A stretch of 64,000 bases of DNA from Pseudomonas sp. AB6 (GTDB lineage Bacteria; Pseudomonadota; Gammaproteobacteria; Pseudomonadales; Pseudomonadaceae). Shown in pieces: positions 34,625 through 45,800 of the stretch. The notes beneath the pieces were generated by a model that did not search any database, was not told the DNA's origin, and worked only from the letters and a program-made list of their open reading frames with translations. Numbering within the stretch: the first letter of the stretch is position 1; each line of letters begins with the position of its first letter. Made by a program: the position numbers and the translations under genes. The DNA lies in the NCBI RefSeq assembly GCF_034314105.1, contig NZ_JAVIWJ010000001.1:4014001-4078000 (forward strand), given 5' to 3'.

Positions 34625-37222
34625 ATGATCAACGTAGACCTGCAACAACTTATTCAGGCCCTGGACGCCGAAACCCGTCGCGAACTGGAAGGCTCGGCCG
34701 AGCGTTGCGTCGCCCGGGGCGGCAGCAAGATTCTGATTGAAGACCTGCTGCTGGCCCTCTTGGAGCGGCCCCAAGGCTTATTAAGCCGAGCCTTGCTGGA
34801 CGCGCAAGTCGATGCCGGTGAACTGGCTGCTGCGTTGCAGCCGCGAGATGAACAGAGCGCTTCGCGCAATCCGGTGTTCGCACCCGAACTGGTGCAATGG
34901 CTGCAAGACGCACTGCTGGTTGCCACGCTTGAGCTTGGACAAAGTCATGTGGGGCAGGCGGCGTTGATTCTGGCGTTGCTGCGCAACCCGATGCGCTATG
35001 CCGGCAGCCGCTACCAACCGATTATGGCCAAATTGAACGCCGACCGTCTGCGTGATTTCGCATTGTCTGAACAGGCAGAGCCGGCGGCGGGGAAACCCGC
35101 TGTTCCCGGTGAATCGTTGCTGGCCAGGTTCACTCACAACCTCACCCAGCAGGCCCGCGAAGGCAAGCTTGATCCGGTGCTATGCCGCGATGATGCGATC
35201 CGCCAGATGATCGATATTCTCGCCCGACGGCGTAAAAATAATCCCATCGTGGTCGGCGAGGCGGGCGTCGGCAAAACTGCCATCGTTGAAGGGTTGGCGT
35301 TGCGCATTGCCCGGGGCGAGGTGCCCCACTCCCTAAAAGGTGTTGAGCTGCTGTCTTTGGACATGGGATTGTTGCAGGCGGGCGCCAGCGTCAAGGGTGA
35401 GTTCGAACGGCGACTTAAGGGCGTGATTGACGAAGTCAAAGCCTCGCTTAAGCCCATTACGTTATTCATCGATGAGGCCCACACCCTCATTGGCGCTGGC
35501 GGTCAGGCCGGTGGTTCCGATGCCGCCAACTTATTGAAGCCAGCGCTGGCGCGTGGTGAGTTGCGCACCATTGCAGCGACGACGTGGGCTGAATATAAAA
35601 AGTACTTTGAAAAAGACCCGGCACTGGCGCGACGTTTCCAGCCAGTGCGGTTGCATGAGCCGACGGTCACCGAAGCCATCACAATATTGCGTGGATTGGC
35701 GCCTATTTATGAAAAGAGTCACGGCATCTATCTGCGTGACGATGCCGTTGTGGCGGCCGCTGAGTTATCAGCGCGTTATCTCTCGGGCCGCCTGTTGCCG
35801 GACAAGGCAGTGGACGTACTCGATACCGCCTGTGCCCGCGTGCGCATTAGCTTGGCGGCACCGCCTGAGCGCCTGGAAAAACTGCGCAGCGAGCTGGCCG
35901 AAGGTGGGCGTCAGTGCCATGCAATGCGACGGGATGCCGAGGCTGGATTAAGCATTGATCAAGATGCGTTAAGCGCATTGGAGGGCCGCCTCGAAGACGC
36001 TGAGCGAGAGCAGCACACCGTAGAGCAATCGTGGGACGAACAACGAAAACTCGCTGAACGCCTGCTTGAGCTGCGCCAGCAATTGGCCCTCGCTCGCGGT
36101 GACGAAAGCGATTCAGGTGAAGACAACTCGCATGAACTCAAGGCGCTTGAAACCGAGTTGCACAATGTTCATAGCGCCTTGAGCGCTGCCCATGAGATCG
36201 AGCGGTTGGTGAGTTTCGAAGTGTGCCCGCGTCAAGTGGCCGAGGTCATCAGCGCTTGGACCGGCGTGCCACTGGCGCAGTTAGCCCGAGAACACAACAC
36301 CCGCGTCAGCACCTTTGCCAGCGACCTGCGGTTGCGTATTCGGGGCCAAGACCAAGCGGTGAGTGCGCTGGATCGCTCAATGCGCGCCACCGCTGCCGGA
36401 CTGAACAAACCTGATGCTCCGGTCGGAGTGTTTTTGCTGGTGGGCCCAAGCGGCGTTGGCAAAACCGAAACCGCGTTAGTGCTGGCGGATTTGTTGTACG
36501 GCGGTGAGCGGTTCATTACCACCATCAACATGTCCGAGTTTCAGGAAAAACACACCGTTTCTCGCCTGATTGGTTCGCCGCCAGGTTATGTAGGTTATGG
36601 CGAAGGCGGCATGTTGACTGAAGCCGTGCGGCAGAAACCCTATTCAGTGGTGCTGCTCGACGAAGTCGAAAAAGCCGACCCCGATGTGCTGAATCTCTTC
36701 TACCAGATCTTCGACAAAGGCATCGCCAATGACGGCGAAGGGCGCGAAATCGACTTCCGCAATACGCTCATTCTGATGACATCCAACCTCGCCAGTGATC
36801 GCATCCAAGCGCTGTGTCGCGATGGTGATCGTCCGACCGCCGAAGCGTTGGAAGAGAGTATCCGCCCGGTGCTCAGCCAGCATTTCAAGCCAGCGTTGCT
36901 GGCGCGCATGCGGGTGGTGCCGTACTACCCAGTCAGCGGCCCGGTACTGCGCGAGCTGATCGAGATCAAATTGCAGCGCCTGGGTGAACGGCTGGCCCGT
37001 CGCCAACTGGGCTTCAGCCACTCTCAAATATTGGTCGATCTATTGGCTGAGCGCTGCACTCAAAGTGACAGCGGAGCGCGACTTATCGATCACTTGCTGG
37101 ACTCGCACCTATTGCCGCTGATTGCGGATCGCCTGCTCGATGCGATGGCCACTGGAGCAACACTCAAAAGCGTCCACGCCACTCTAGACACGCATGATGC
37201 CGTCGCGTGTGAGTTCGCATGA
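34625..37222 (+). CDS. clpV: T6SS AAA+ ATPase ClpV (TssH)
   Basis: An 865-residue cytoplasmic unfoldase that recycles contracted sheath. An N-terminal Clp-N domain is followed by two AAA+ modules with Walker A motifs GEAGVGKTA (about 210) and GPSGVGKTE (about 606); the central coiled-coil region (about 410-520) and GYVGYGEGGMLTEAV are typical. The sequence matches the ClpV2 type by gene order. The next gene begins near its end. Confidence 0.98.
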   Translation: MINVDLQQLIQALDAETRRELEGSAERCVARGGSKILIEDLLLALLERPQGLLSRALLDAQVDAGELAAALQPRDEQSASRNPVFAPELVQWLQDALLVATLELGQSHVGQAALILALLRNPMRYAGSRYQPIMAKLNADRLRDFALSEQAEPAAGKPAVPGESLLARFTHNLTQQAREGKLDPVLCRDDAIRQMIDILARRRKNNPIVVGEAGVGKTAIVEGLALRIARGEVPHSLKGVELLSLDMGLLQAGASVKGEFERRLKGVIDEVKASLKPITLFIDEAHTLIGAGGQAGGSDAANLLKPALARGELRTIAATTWAEYKKYFEKDPALARRFQPVRLHEPTVTEAITILRGLAPIYEKSHGIYLRDDAVVAAAELSARYLSGRLLPDKAVDVLDTACARVRISLAAPPERLEKLRSELAEGGRQCHAMRRDAEAGLSIDQDALSALEGRLEDAEREQHTVEQSWDEQRKLAERLLELRQQLALARGDESDSGEDNSHELKALETELHNVHSALSAAHEIERLVSFEVCPRQVAEVISAWTGVPLAQLAREHNTRVSTFASDLRLRIRGQDQAVSALDRSMRATAAGLNKPDAPVGVFLLVGPSGVGKTETALVLADLLYGGERFITTINMSEFQEKHTVSRLIGSPPGYVGYGEGGMLTEAVRQKPYSVVLLDEVEKADPDVLNLFYQIFDKGIANDGEGREIDFRNTLILMTSNLASDRIQALCRDGDRPTAEALEESIRPVLSQHFKPALLARMRVVPYYPVSGPVLRELIEIKLQRLGERLARRQLGFSHSQILVDLLAERCTQSDSGARLIDHLLDSHLLPLIADRLLDAMATGATLKSVHATLDTHDAVACEFA

Positions 37223-37232
37223 GGTGGTCGTG

Positions 37233-38750
37233 ATGTTTTCAGGGGTGCCCGAACCACTGCGCTACGCCCATGACTTGTTAGCGCAGTTCGCGCGCCTTTC
37301 CAGCGCCATGGACGCAGCGACGTTGCTCGGCGATTTCGTGCGTGCGTCGGTCGAGCTCAGTGCGTGCGAAATCAGTCAGCTGTACCTGCTGGACGCCACC
37401 CACACCAGCCTCGTGTTAAATGCCGAATACTGGCAAGGGCTTTTGCAGCCGCGTGCGGCGGCCAGCCTGCCAACGGACTATGACGGCGAGCAATTGCTGC
37501 AGTATGCGCTGTGTCAGAACAAGGTGGTCAGCCTGTGCAATTTGAGCGCCAGCCTGCAAGAGACGACGTTTCTCCCGGCCGGACGGCGCCCTTGGCAATC
37601 ATTGCTGTGTGTGCCCCTGCTCGATCAACACAACGCCGTCAGCGGTTTGTTGGTGTGCGCCAGCCGCGAGCATCGCGAACTTCAGGGTTTTGCTGACTCG
37701 CTGGGGCAGTTCGGTTCGTTCGTGCTCGGACAACTAAGGCTGTTACAGCGTTCGCGCCGGGCTTCAGAAATATCCTCGACTTCGGTCAGTGCCGTGCCGA
37801 TTGCCAGTGGCTACGGACTGATCGGTAAAAGCCCGGCCATGCGCGAAACCAGTCGCTTGATCGGCAAGGTGCTGAATAACCCCTATACCGTGCTTCTCAG
37901 GGGCGAAACGGGCACCGGTAAAGAGGTGATCGCTCGGGCTATTCATGAAAACGGCCCGCGTCGATCCAAGGGGTTCATCGTTCAAAACTGTGCCGCGCTT
38001 CCAGATAGCCTGTTGGAAAGTGAGCTGTTCGGCTATCGCAAAGGAGCTTTCACCGGTGCCGACCGTGATCGTGTCGGCCTGTTCGATGCTGCGGATGGTG
38101 GAACGCTGTTGCTCGATGAGATCGGCGACATGCCACTGTTGCTACAAGCCAAGTTGTTGCGTGTATTGCAGGAGGGCGAGATTCGCCCGTTAGGCTCCAA
38201 CGACACCCACAAAATCGACGTCCGCATCATCGCCGCCACTCACCGCGACCTTGCCGCACTGGTCGCCGCTGGGCGTTTTCGCGAAGACCTGTATTACCGC
38301 CTGGCGCAATTCCCGATCGAACTGCCTGCCCTGCGTGACCGGGGCGGCGATGCGTTGGACCTGGCGCGTCACTTTGCCGATCAAGCCTGCACGTTTCTAA
38401 AACGCGAACCGGTGAGTTGGTCCGATGGAGCCCTGGACCAGCTCTGCCAATACGCTTTCCCCGGCAATGTTCGCGAGCTCAAGGCGCTGGTCGAACGGGC
38501 GATTTTGCTGTGTGACGGCGACCAACTATTACCCGAGCATTTTGCGCTGCGCCGCGATCTGGAACCCAGCGACAGCAGCTTGAATCTGCGCGCGCGTCTG
38601 GAGCAGATCGAACGAGGCTTATTGCTCGATTGCCTGAGAAAAACCGGTGGCAATCAAACTGTGGCTGCCCGCCAGCTTGGGTTGGCGCGCCGCACGCTGC
38701 TGTACCGGATGGAACGCCTGAATATTCGCCCCGCCGACGTTCGGACCTGA
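37233..38750 (+). CDS. sfa2: Sigma-54-dependent activator of the T6SS (Sfa2/VasH-like)
   Basis: A 505-residue regulator: an N-terminal GAF-like domain, an AAA+ domain with GETGTGKE (about 224), GAFTGAD (about 271), the sigma-54 contact loop, and DGGTLLLDEIGDMP, then a Fis-type HTH (GNQTVAARQLGLARRTLLYRM). It activates sigma-54 promoters of T6SS-linked genes such as vgrG or hcp in relatives. ATG 37233 was chosen for GAGG 8 bases upstream; an earlier ATG overlaps clpV. Confidence 0.93.
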   Translation: MFSGVPEPLRYAHDLLAQFARLSSAMDAATLLGDFVRASVELSACEISQLYLLDATHTSLVLNAEYWQGLLQPRAAASLPTDYDGEQLLQYALCQNKVVSLCNLSASLQETTFLPAGRRPWQSLLCVPLLDQHNAVSGLLVCASREHRELQGFADSLGQFGSFVLGQLRLLQRSRRASEISSTSVSAVPIASGYGLIGKSPAMRETSRLIGKVLNNPYTVLLRGETGTGKEVIARAIHENGPRRSKGFIVQNCAALPDSLLESELFGYRKGAFTGADRDRVGLFDAADGGTLLLDEIGDMPLLLQAKLLRVLQEGEIRPLGSNDTHKIDVRIIAATHRDLAALVAAGRFREDLYYRLAQFPIELPALRDRGGDALDLARHFADQACTFLKREPVSWSDGALDQLCQYAFPGNVRELKALVERAILLCDGDQLLPEHFALRRDLEPSDSSLNLRARLEQIERGLLLDCLRKTGGNQTVAARQLGLARRTLLYRMERLNIRPADVRT

Positions 38751-38817
38751 ACGACCTATGTCGACCTCACTTAACCCTTTCTTTGCAGCACCGCCTGCAC
38801 ACCTTGGAGACCTACCG

Positions 38818-38958
38818 ATGTTCGTTCGTCAATGGCCAGCAATCGTGCTGACGCTGCTCGTTTCATGCTGCCTCGGCGGCTGTAGCGGCAACTACAAATT
38901 CAGTGACGACACCTATCGTCCCCTCGGTGACCCACAGGTGGTCAACCGCGGCAAATGA
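38818..38958 (+). CDS. Small T6SS-associated lipoprotein (OrfX position)
   Basis: A 46-residue protein beginning MFVRQWPAIVLTLLVSCCLGGCSG, with a lipobox ending LGGC and a short periplasmic tail (SDDTYRPLGDPQVVNRGK). GGAG lies 8 bases upstream of ATG 38818. It occupies the position of the small gene between sfa2 and fha2 in the P. aeruginosa H2 cluster. Function unknown. Confidence 0.75.
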   Translation: MFVRQWPAIVLTLLVSCCLGGCSGNYKFSDDTYRPLGDPQVVNRGK

Positions 38959-38976
38959 CCGCAAGGAGTGCAGCAA

Positions 38977-40149
38977 ATGCAATTGGTTCTGGAAATAGTG
39001 AACACCGAACAGGCTGCGCCTTCGCAGCAATTACGCTGCGTGTTTGAACCCAGGGGCGGCGCGATTGGCCGCCTGGAGTACTCCGACTGGGTGATCGTCG
39101 ACCACGGCAGCCAAGTATCCCGCCAACATGCGCAGATCAGCTTTAACGGTAGCCACTTTTTACTGCGGGATATCAGCACTAATGGCGTGCGCCTGAAAGC
39201 CACCGGCGAGCGCTTGGTTAAAGAAAGCAATGTACGCATCGAAGACGGCGCTGTGTACGTCATCGGCCCCTTCGACATTCGGGCACAGGTGATACGCAAA
39301 AGCGCTGAGTCCAACGCAGCGAGCGCTCAATCGGTCGTACCCCGCAATTCGCTGATCATCCCAGAGGATGTCAATTTCGGCCTGTCGCCCATGGCTGCCA
39401 CGCAACAGCCGTCAGCTATCGACACGCCGACTCCCGAACCCCAACAATGTGCCGATTACGCGCCGATTCAGCGTGAGCATTTGATCGTGCCGACGCTGAT
39501 ACCGCCGACGCCAGAGCCGGACGCAGCCCCAGCACCGGCACCGTTACCCGATCCAAACGAAATGTTCTGGCAGCGTTTCGCCGAAGCGCTAGGCCTGAGC
39601 GTGGATGACCTCGACCAACCAAGTCGCGAAGTGTTGGCTGTTGAAACAGCTCGCCTGTTTAAGCTCAGCATTGGCAATTTGCAGCAAAGCCTGCGCACGC
39701 GCACTGAGTTGAAAAATGAACTGCGCCTGGCACTGACCACTGGGCAATACACGCAACGCAATCCGATCAAGCATGCGGCCACCGCCAGCGATGCAGTGAA
39801 AGGGTTGTTGCTCGACCCGCAGTTACGAACCCATGCCGAGCGCTCAATCGTCCGCTCGTTCAATGACCTGCAAGCCCATCAAGTGGCCATGCTCAGCGCC
39901 AGCCGAGCCGCCTTGCGCAGCACCCTGGAGCACTTTGCGCCGCAGCACTTGGCTTTGCGTTTCGAGCGCGACGGTCACCAGCCTTTGTTTTCCACCGACG
40001 GCGGTTTGTGGCGCGCTTATGGGCGTTATCACCACGCGCTGGGCCAAGACGACGACTGGAGCGAACGCCTGTTGGCGCGAGACTTCGCCCAGGCCTACGA
40101 AGAACAGGTTCGTCTGATCGACAGCCTTCACACCGACCCACAAGGATGA
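38977..40149 (+). CDS. fha2: T6SS FHA-domain protein TagH/Fha2
   Basis: A 390-residue protein with an N-terminal FHA domain (GAIGRLEYSDWVIVDHGSQVSRQHAQI, LLRDISTNGVRL) that binds phosphothreonine, a Pro-rich linker (about 160-195) and a helical C-terminal VasC-like region. It probably receives the signal from the kinase encoded at 47080. AAGGAG precedes ATG 38977 by 8 bases. The gene is followed directly by tssJ. Confidence 0.93.
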   Translation: MQLVLEIVNTEQAAPSQQLRCVFEPRGGAIGRLEYSDWVIVDHGSQVSRQHAQISFNGSHFLLRDISTNGVRLKATGERLVKESNVRIEDGAVYVIGPFDIRAQVIRKSAESNAASAQSVVPRNSLIIPEDVNFGLSPMAATQQPSAIDTPTPEPQQCADYAPIQREHLIVPTLIPPTPEPDAAPAPAPLPDPNEMFWQRFAEALGLSVDDLDQPSREVLAVETARLFKLSIGNLQQSLRTRTELKNELRLALTTGQYTQRNPIKHAATASDAVKGLLLDPQLRTHAERSIVRSFNDLQAHQVAMLSASRAALRSTLEHFAPQHLALRFERDGHQPLFSTDGGLWRAYGRYHHALGQDDDWSERLLARDFAQAYEEQVRLIDSLHTDPQG

Positions 40150-40154
40150 CGCGC

Positions 40155-40655
40155 ATGTCCTGCTTTCACGCTCACTGTTTCAAATACCTGTCAGTTTTTG
40201 CGGCCCTGTTGCTGTTGGCTGGCTGTTCGACGCTGTCGCCGTACTCCACGCTGACCAAGCTGGATTTGACGCTGGCCGCCAGCGACCAGCTCAACCCAGA
40301 CCTGCATGGACGGCCCTCACCCATTGTCGTGCGCTTGATCGAGCTGAAAAATCCCGTGGCCTTCGAAAATGCGGACTTCTTCAGCCTGTACGAGCGACCG
40401 AAAGAAACCCTGGCGCCGGACCTTGTGACCAGCGAAGAGCTAGAGCTACGGCCGGGTGAAAGCCTGGACCTCAAGCTCAGCGTCGACAGCGGCAGCCGAT
40501 ACGTCGGTGTCCTTGCCGCCTATCGCGATCTGCCGGAAACCAAGTGGCGTTACGTGGTTCAGCTGACGCCCGTGGAACGCACCCACGCAACATTGCGCCT
40601 GGATCAAGCCGGCATCCACAACGCCTTGGCCTACCTCGACAAAGCAGGAGATTGA
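40155..40655 (+). CDS. tssJ: T6SS outer-membrane lipoprotein TssJ
   Basis: A 166-residue lipoprotein that anchors the T6SS membrane complex to the outer membrane and binds TssM. The signal peptide FAALLLLAGC ends in the lipobox Cys24; the mature part has the beta-sandwich sequence TKLDLTLAASDQLNPDLHGRPSPIVVRL. ATG 40155 was chosen for AAGGA 8 bases upstream; an in-frame ATG at 40146 overlaps the fha2 stop and is an alternative. Confidence 0.93.
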   Translation: MSCFHAHCFKYLSVFAALLLLAGCSTLSPYSTLTKLDLTLAASDQLNPDLHGRPSPIVVRLIELKNPVAFENADFFSLYERPKETLAPDLVTSEELELRPGESLDLKLSVDSGSRYVGVLAAYRDLPETKWRYVVQLTPVERTHATLRLDQAGIHNALAYLDKAGD

Positions 40656-40657
40656 CC

Positions 40658-41989
40658 ATGAACGCTCATAAAGTCATTTGGCGCGAAGGCATGCTCCTGC
40701 GCCCGCAGCACTTTCAGCACAACGACCGCTACTACGATTACCAAATGAAAACCCGCACGCAGTTGCTAGGCCGCTACATGTGGGGTTTTTTGGATCAGGG
40801 GATTGAGGCTGATCCGTTAAAACAAGGCAAGATTGTGGTCAGTCAGGCCACCGGCATTTTGCCTGACGGCAGCCTGTTCAATCTGGAAGGTCGCGTTGAG
40901 CCATTGATGATCCAGGTGCCGCCTAACATCGGCAAAGCACCGGTCTACCTGGCGCTGCCGTTGGTGACCGGTAATCACATCGAAGCCCGGGCAGACGAAG
41001 ACAAAGACGTACTGGCGCGCTACTCCATGTACGACGCCGAAATCTCTAATTCGAATGCCGGGGAGGGTATTGCCAGCCAAGTGCAATGCGGCCGTCCGGA
41101 TTTTCGCTTGCTGATCGGTGAGCAGCAAAGCGATCAGATCTTCGTGAAGCTTCAGCTGTGCGAAATTCTTGATTGCACGGCAGACGGCGGCGTGACGCTT
41201 AACGGTGATTTCGCCCCAACGGTCATTCACGCCAAGGCCTCGACCTACCTGACCAAGTGCCTCAACGAAGCCATCGCCCTGGTGGATACCCGTTGTGCCG
41301 CATTGGCCGAGCGGCTCAGCGCCAGCGGCAAGGCTGGCGGTTCCGAAGTCGGCGACTTTATGCTGATGCAAATGATGAACCGCACGCAGCTGATTTTGCA
41401 GCATTACGAAAACCTGCAACACGTGCACCCCGAGGAGCTGTACCGCACGCTGCTGGAGGTCGTGGGCGAGTTATCGACGTTTGCCACGGCAGATCGGCGT
41501 ACGCCACCGAATCTTAAATATAAGCACAGCGATCTAAGCCAAAGCTTTGAAACGCTGATAAACATTTTCAAACATTTGATGACCTTGGTGCTGGAAGAAC
41601 ATGCGACGCCGCTGGCCCTCATACCTCACGATTATGGGGTTCAAGTCGCCATCGTCGCCGATCAATCGCATTTCGAGACGTCGTCCTTCGTATTGGTGGC
41701 GGGTGCGCAATGCAGCACTGAGGAGCTGCGTAAACGCCTACTCGCGCAACTCAAAGTCGGAACCGTGGAAACCATTCGTGGCTTGGTCAATCACCACATG
41801 CCCGGCTTCAGTGTTCGGCCGCTTCCAGTTGCACCACGTCAGATCGCCTTCCATGCCGACAAGGCCTATTTCACCTTGGATCTAAGCGTCGAGGAGTTGG
41901 CGAAGCTCAGCAAATCAGGTGGGTTTGCATTCCATGTGCCTACTGATATTCCGGCCCTTGAACTGAAATTTTGGGCGATAAAAAAATGA
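40658..41989 (+). CDS. tssK: T6SS baseplate-membrane connector TssK
   Basis: A 443-residue protein linking the baseplate to the membrane complex. VIWREGMLLRPQHFQHNDRYYDYQM at the N-terminus is the family hallmark, and the C-terminal receptor-binding region is complete. AGGAG lies 8 bases before the ATG. Its TGA overlaps the tssL ATG (ATGA). Confidence 0.97.
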   Translation: MNAHKVIWREGMLLRPQHFQHNDRYYDYQMKTRTQLLGRYMWGFLDQGIEADPLKQGKIVVSQATGILPDGSLFNLEGRVEPLMIQVPPNIGKAPVYLALPLVTGNHIEARADEDKDVLARYSMYDAEISNSNAGEGIASQVQCGRPDFRLLIGEQQSDQIFVKLQLCEILDCTADGGVTLNGDFAPTVIHAKASTYLTKCLNEAIALVDTRCAALAERLSASGKAGGSEVGDFMLMQMMNRTQLILQHYENLQHVHPEELYRTLLEVVGELSTFATADRRTPPNLKYKHSDLSQSFETLINIFKHLMTLVLEEHATPLALIPHDYGVQVAIVADQSHFETSSFVLVAGAQCSTEELRKRLLAQLKVGTVETIRGLVNHHMPGFSVRPLPVAPRQIAFHADKAYFTLDLSVEELAKLSKSGGFAFHVPTDIPALELKFWAIKK

Positions 41990-42873
41990 ATGAAATAACC
42001 CGTGAAACAGGTCATGTAGCAGATCAAGCAACTTTTGTTGCGCCCCGAGCTGGTGGCGAAGTGGGTGCGAGTGCAGTGACCGACAAAGAGCGCCCCGAAT
42101 TAGAATCCGTTGCTTTAGATGCCAGACAAACCTTCAGTGCCAGTGTTAACCCGTTAGTGGCCGCTGCCTCTGCGATGTTGTCCAAGCTCGTCGAGATTAA
42201 GTACACAAAGAGAATTGATGATCCGGAAAGCCTAAAGAAAGAATGGGAGCGAGAACTGGGCTCCTTCCACCCGCGAGCGTTGAGCCTCAATGCCGAAAGC
42301 CATCTGCTAGATCAGGCGTCCTACGTGTTGTGTACCGCCCTCGATGAAGCCGCGGTAAGAACCCAGCTGCCGGCAGTTGAGGGGGCTACGAAGAAAAACG
42401 ATTGGTCGGCAACAAGCCTGCTGTATCGGATGCATAAGGAAACGTTCGGCGGTGAAAAATTCTTTGTCTTGCTCAGCGCCCTTAGAAGTAACCCAGTCAA
42501 GAATCTGGACTTGCTGGAGCTGATGTACCTCTGCTTGGCGCTGGAGTTTCAAGGCAAATATCACTCTGCGGATAAACAAGGAGAGGCTGAGCTCAACGAC
42601 ATTCGTGACGGACTTTATCGAACTATTCGCCACCTGCGTGGGGATGCACCGCGCGAACTATCGCCCCACTGGCTCGGCCTCAAGGATCAACGCCGCAATC
42701 TTGTACGCATTGTGCCGTGGTGGTTGGTAGTGCTTTTCACGTTGGTGTGTCTGACGGTCATGTATTCCGGGTTTGCCTGGGTGCTTAACGAGCAACGCGA
42801 GACCGTTCTTGAACCTTACCGTCAGCTTGATTCGGCAGTGATCCAACCGTGGTTGCAAGACAGGGATGCATGA
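41986..42873 (+). CDS. tssL: T6SS inner-membrane protein TssL (DotU)
   Basis: A 295-residue DotU-family protein with a cytoplasmic helical domain (SHLLDQASYVLCTALDEAAV, FFVLLSALRSNPVKNLDLLELMYLCLALEFQGKY) and one C-terminal membrane helix (VPWWLVVLFTLVCLTVMYSGF). It has no OmpA-like peptidoglycan-binding domain. It works with TssM and TssJ. It overlaps both neighbours by a few bases. Confidence 0.96.
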   Translation: MNEITRETGHVADQATFVAPRAGGEVGASAVTDKERPELESVALDARQTFSASVNPLVAAASAMLSKLVEIKYTKRIDDPESLKKEWERELGSFHPRALSLNAESHLLDQASYVLCTALDEAAVRTQLPAVEGATKKNDWSATSLLYRMHKETFGGEKFFVLLSALRSNPVKNLDLLELMYLCLALEFQGKYHSADKQGEAELNDIRDGLYRTIRHLRGDAPRELSPHWLGLKDQRRNLVRIVPWWLVVLFTLVCLTVMYSGFAWVLNEQRETVLEPYRQLDSAVIQPWLQDRDA

Positions 42874-45800
42874 TGAAAATTTTCTTTAAAAAACTGGCGA
42901 CGTTTCTAGGGAAAACCTGGGTTTGGACGCTATTGTTTGTATTGTTGGCTGCATTAGCAGTTTGGTTTTTAGGGCCGCTGCTGGCGGTCGATGATCACAA
43001 GTTCTGGGAAGACGCGAACTCTCGCTTGCTGAGCATCAGTGTGTTGTTTCTGGCGTGGGGCCTGTTTATTGTTTATGACAGCTGGCGCAGCACTCAACGT
43101 AAAAACGTCGAAGAAAAAAGCGCCGACGGTGCAGGGGGTTTATTAAAAACACTGCAAATGGAGGAAGACGAAAAGCGCCTGCGCAAGTTGTTTAAAAAAG
43201 CCGTTCGAACATTGAAAACCGCTAGCCTGTATCGCGGAAAAAGCGAGCGCTGGCGAAGCGAGTTGCCTTGGTATTTGGTGATCGGTCCCAAGAGCAGCGG
43301 TAAGAGCAGTTTGTTGAAACACTCAGGACTTGATTTTCCGCTCAACAACATCAGCAATGAGATCGGTAGCGAATCCGCCGTCGCGAATTTTTGCGAATGG
43401 TATTTCGGTGAGCATGGTGTGCTAATCGACACCGCTGCGCGCTATCTCACGCACAACCCTGGAACGGTCGAAAGCCATTCGTGGATAACGCTCCTCGGTT
43501 TGCTCCGAGCGCGTCGCCGCAATCGACCACTCAACGGTCTCATCATCACAGTGCCGATGGAGTTGCTAGAGAAGGATGCAGAAGGTTTGATGTCGCTTGC
43601 CAATTCGGTTCGCGAGCGATTGAAAGATATCCGCAAGCAACTGCGTGTGGATCTTCCTGTCTATTTGGTCATCAGCAAGGCTGACCAGGTCCAGGGTTTT
43701 GAAGCGTTTTTCGAACATCTAAGCAGGGAAGAAAGTGACCAGGTGCTGGGTGCCAGTTTCGCCAAGGGGCAGAGCGGCAATGATCGTGAAGTCATCCGCC
43801 ATGAATTTGAAGAACTGCTTCGACGCCTGAACAGCCAAGTGATCACGCGTATGCAGCAAGAGCAAAGCTTGCCCCGGCGTGCTCTGGTTTTTGATTTTCC
43901 GCATAAGTTGGGAAAGATTGGCCAAGGTTTAACCAGTTTTGTTGCGCAAGCGTTCGGCGGAAATCGTTACGAGCGGGCTGGTCAACTTCGCGGTTTCTAC
44001 CTGACCAGTGCGCCGCAGACCGGCGCCCAGACTGACACCTACAAAAAGGCCGCTGGAATGCCGGCATTCACCGGCTCCGCCCGCTTCATCAACCACCTGT
44101 TTAGCCGAGTGATCTTTCCTGAAGCCGAACTCGCCGGGCTCAACAAGCGTGAGCGCCGCCGAATCCACTGGGGTCAGCGTGCGCTGTACGTAACATCATT
44201 CGCAGCACTCGGCCTATTCGGCCTGCTTTGGGCGCTTGGGTTCTCCGCCAACCACAGCCGCCTTGAACAACTGCGTGAGTTCGCACAAAACCTCACCAAA
44301 CAACATCTCGAATTGGCCCCGCAAGACGACGCCATGGCGGCGCTTCAGGTGTTGGACACCGGCTACGCGGCAAGCCGCGTATTCCCGGCGCTGAGCGATG
44401 TACAACTTCACGAACGCAGCGGGCTTTATCAGGGTGAACTTAGTCATCCGGTGCTGGATGATGCTTACCAGCGCCAACTAAAAACACAACTGCTGCCCCG
44501 CGTAGCCCGTACCCTCGAAGCGCAAGTGCGCGCCAACATGAACGATCGCGAGCGGCTCTTGGGTAGCCTGCGCGCTTACCTGATGCTCAACCTTACCGAG
44601 CGCCGGGATTCGTCGTGGCTCAAAGACTGGGTCGCCACCGATTGGTCGATGCGCTACATGGGCAAAACTCAGGTCCAGAACGGCTTGGGCGAACACCTCA
44701 GTCGTTTGCTAGCCCACGGATTTACCTACCCGCTTAACGATGCATTGGTGGCTCAGGCACGTCAGGTTCTAAAAGCGGAATCCCAAGCCGCTGTGGTCTA
44801 TCGATCACTGCGAGAACAAGCCCAAAGCTTGCCAGAATACCGTGTCAGCCAACATATAGGTCCGCAGGGCGCAGTATTTCGCGGCACCGACTATCTGATT
44901 CCGGGCTTCTACACCCAGCGCGGTTATCAACAGTTCTTCACCACCCAAGGCGCGACTCTGGTGAACGACATCCTGCGCGATAACTGGGTGCTGGGCGAAA
45001 GCGCTGGCATCAGCGGCATGGACTTGCGCCGTTTGATGGTCGAGTTGGAGCAGCTGTATTTCCGCGACTACGCCAACCATTGGGGCGAAGCCATCGGCCA
45101 GATAAACCTGCAACCCTTCGGCAGTGCGGGCGAGGGCGCCAGCCAGCTTGCCGGGCTGATCGCCGCCAATTCGCCCCTGCTGCAACTGCTGGTCGAAGTC
45201 CGGGATAACACCCGCTTCCCTGATCTCACCGAAGGTGTCGAGCAACTGGCCGATACGGCCGGTGAAGCGGGCGGCAAACTCGGCGCACTGGGTAAAGTCG
45301 CCGCTGCGGCCGCCGGAAAAGCTCAGGGCGCACTCGCCAAGAGCCTGCCGGACACGGCGAAGAAAACCATGCAACGCCGTTTCGAGCCTTTGCACCAACT
45401 GCTTGACGCCAACAACGGCCCGGCACCCGAGCTGATGCCGACATTACAGGCGCTTAACGATTTGCAACTGCAAGTCGCCACGCTGGCGCGTTCCAGCCAG
45501 CCGGATCAGGCAGCTTACGAAATGGCCAAGCTGCGCATGAACGGCCAGCGTGATGCGCTGAACAGCTTGCGCGGAGCAACCAGCCGCTTGCCGCGTCCCA
45601 TCAGCGGTTGGCTGGACGTGTTGGCCGAGGACACCTGGATGCTGGTCCTCGGTGATGCCTACCAATACCTGAATCAGCGTTATCAGAGCGAGCTTCACGA
45701 GTTCTATAGCAAAGCCCTGCATCAGCGTTACCCGTTCAACGCCCACAGCACCAGCGACGTCGCCATCAGCGACTTCCGTGAGTTCTTCAAAGCGCAGGGG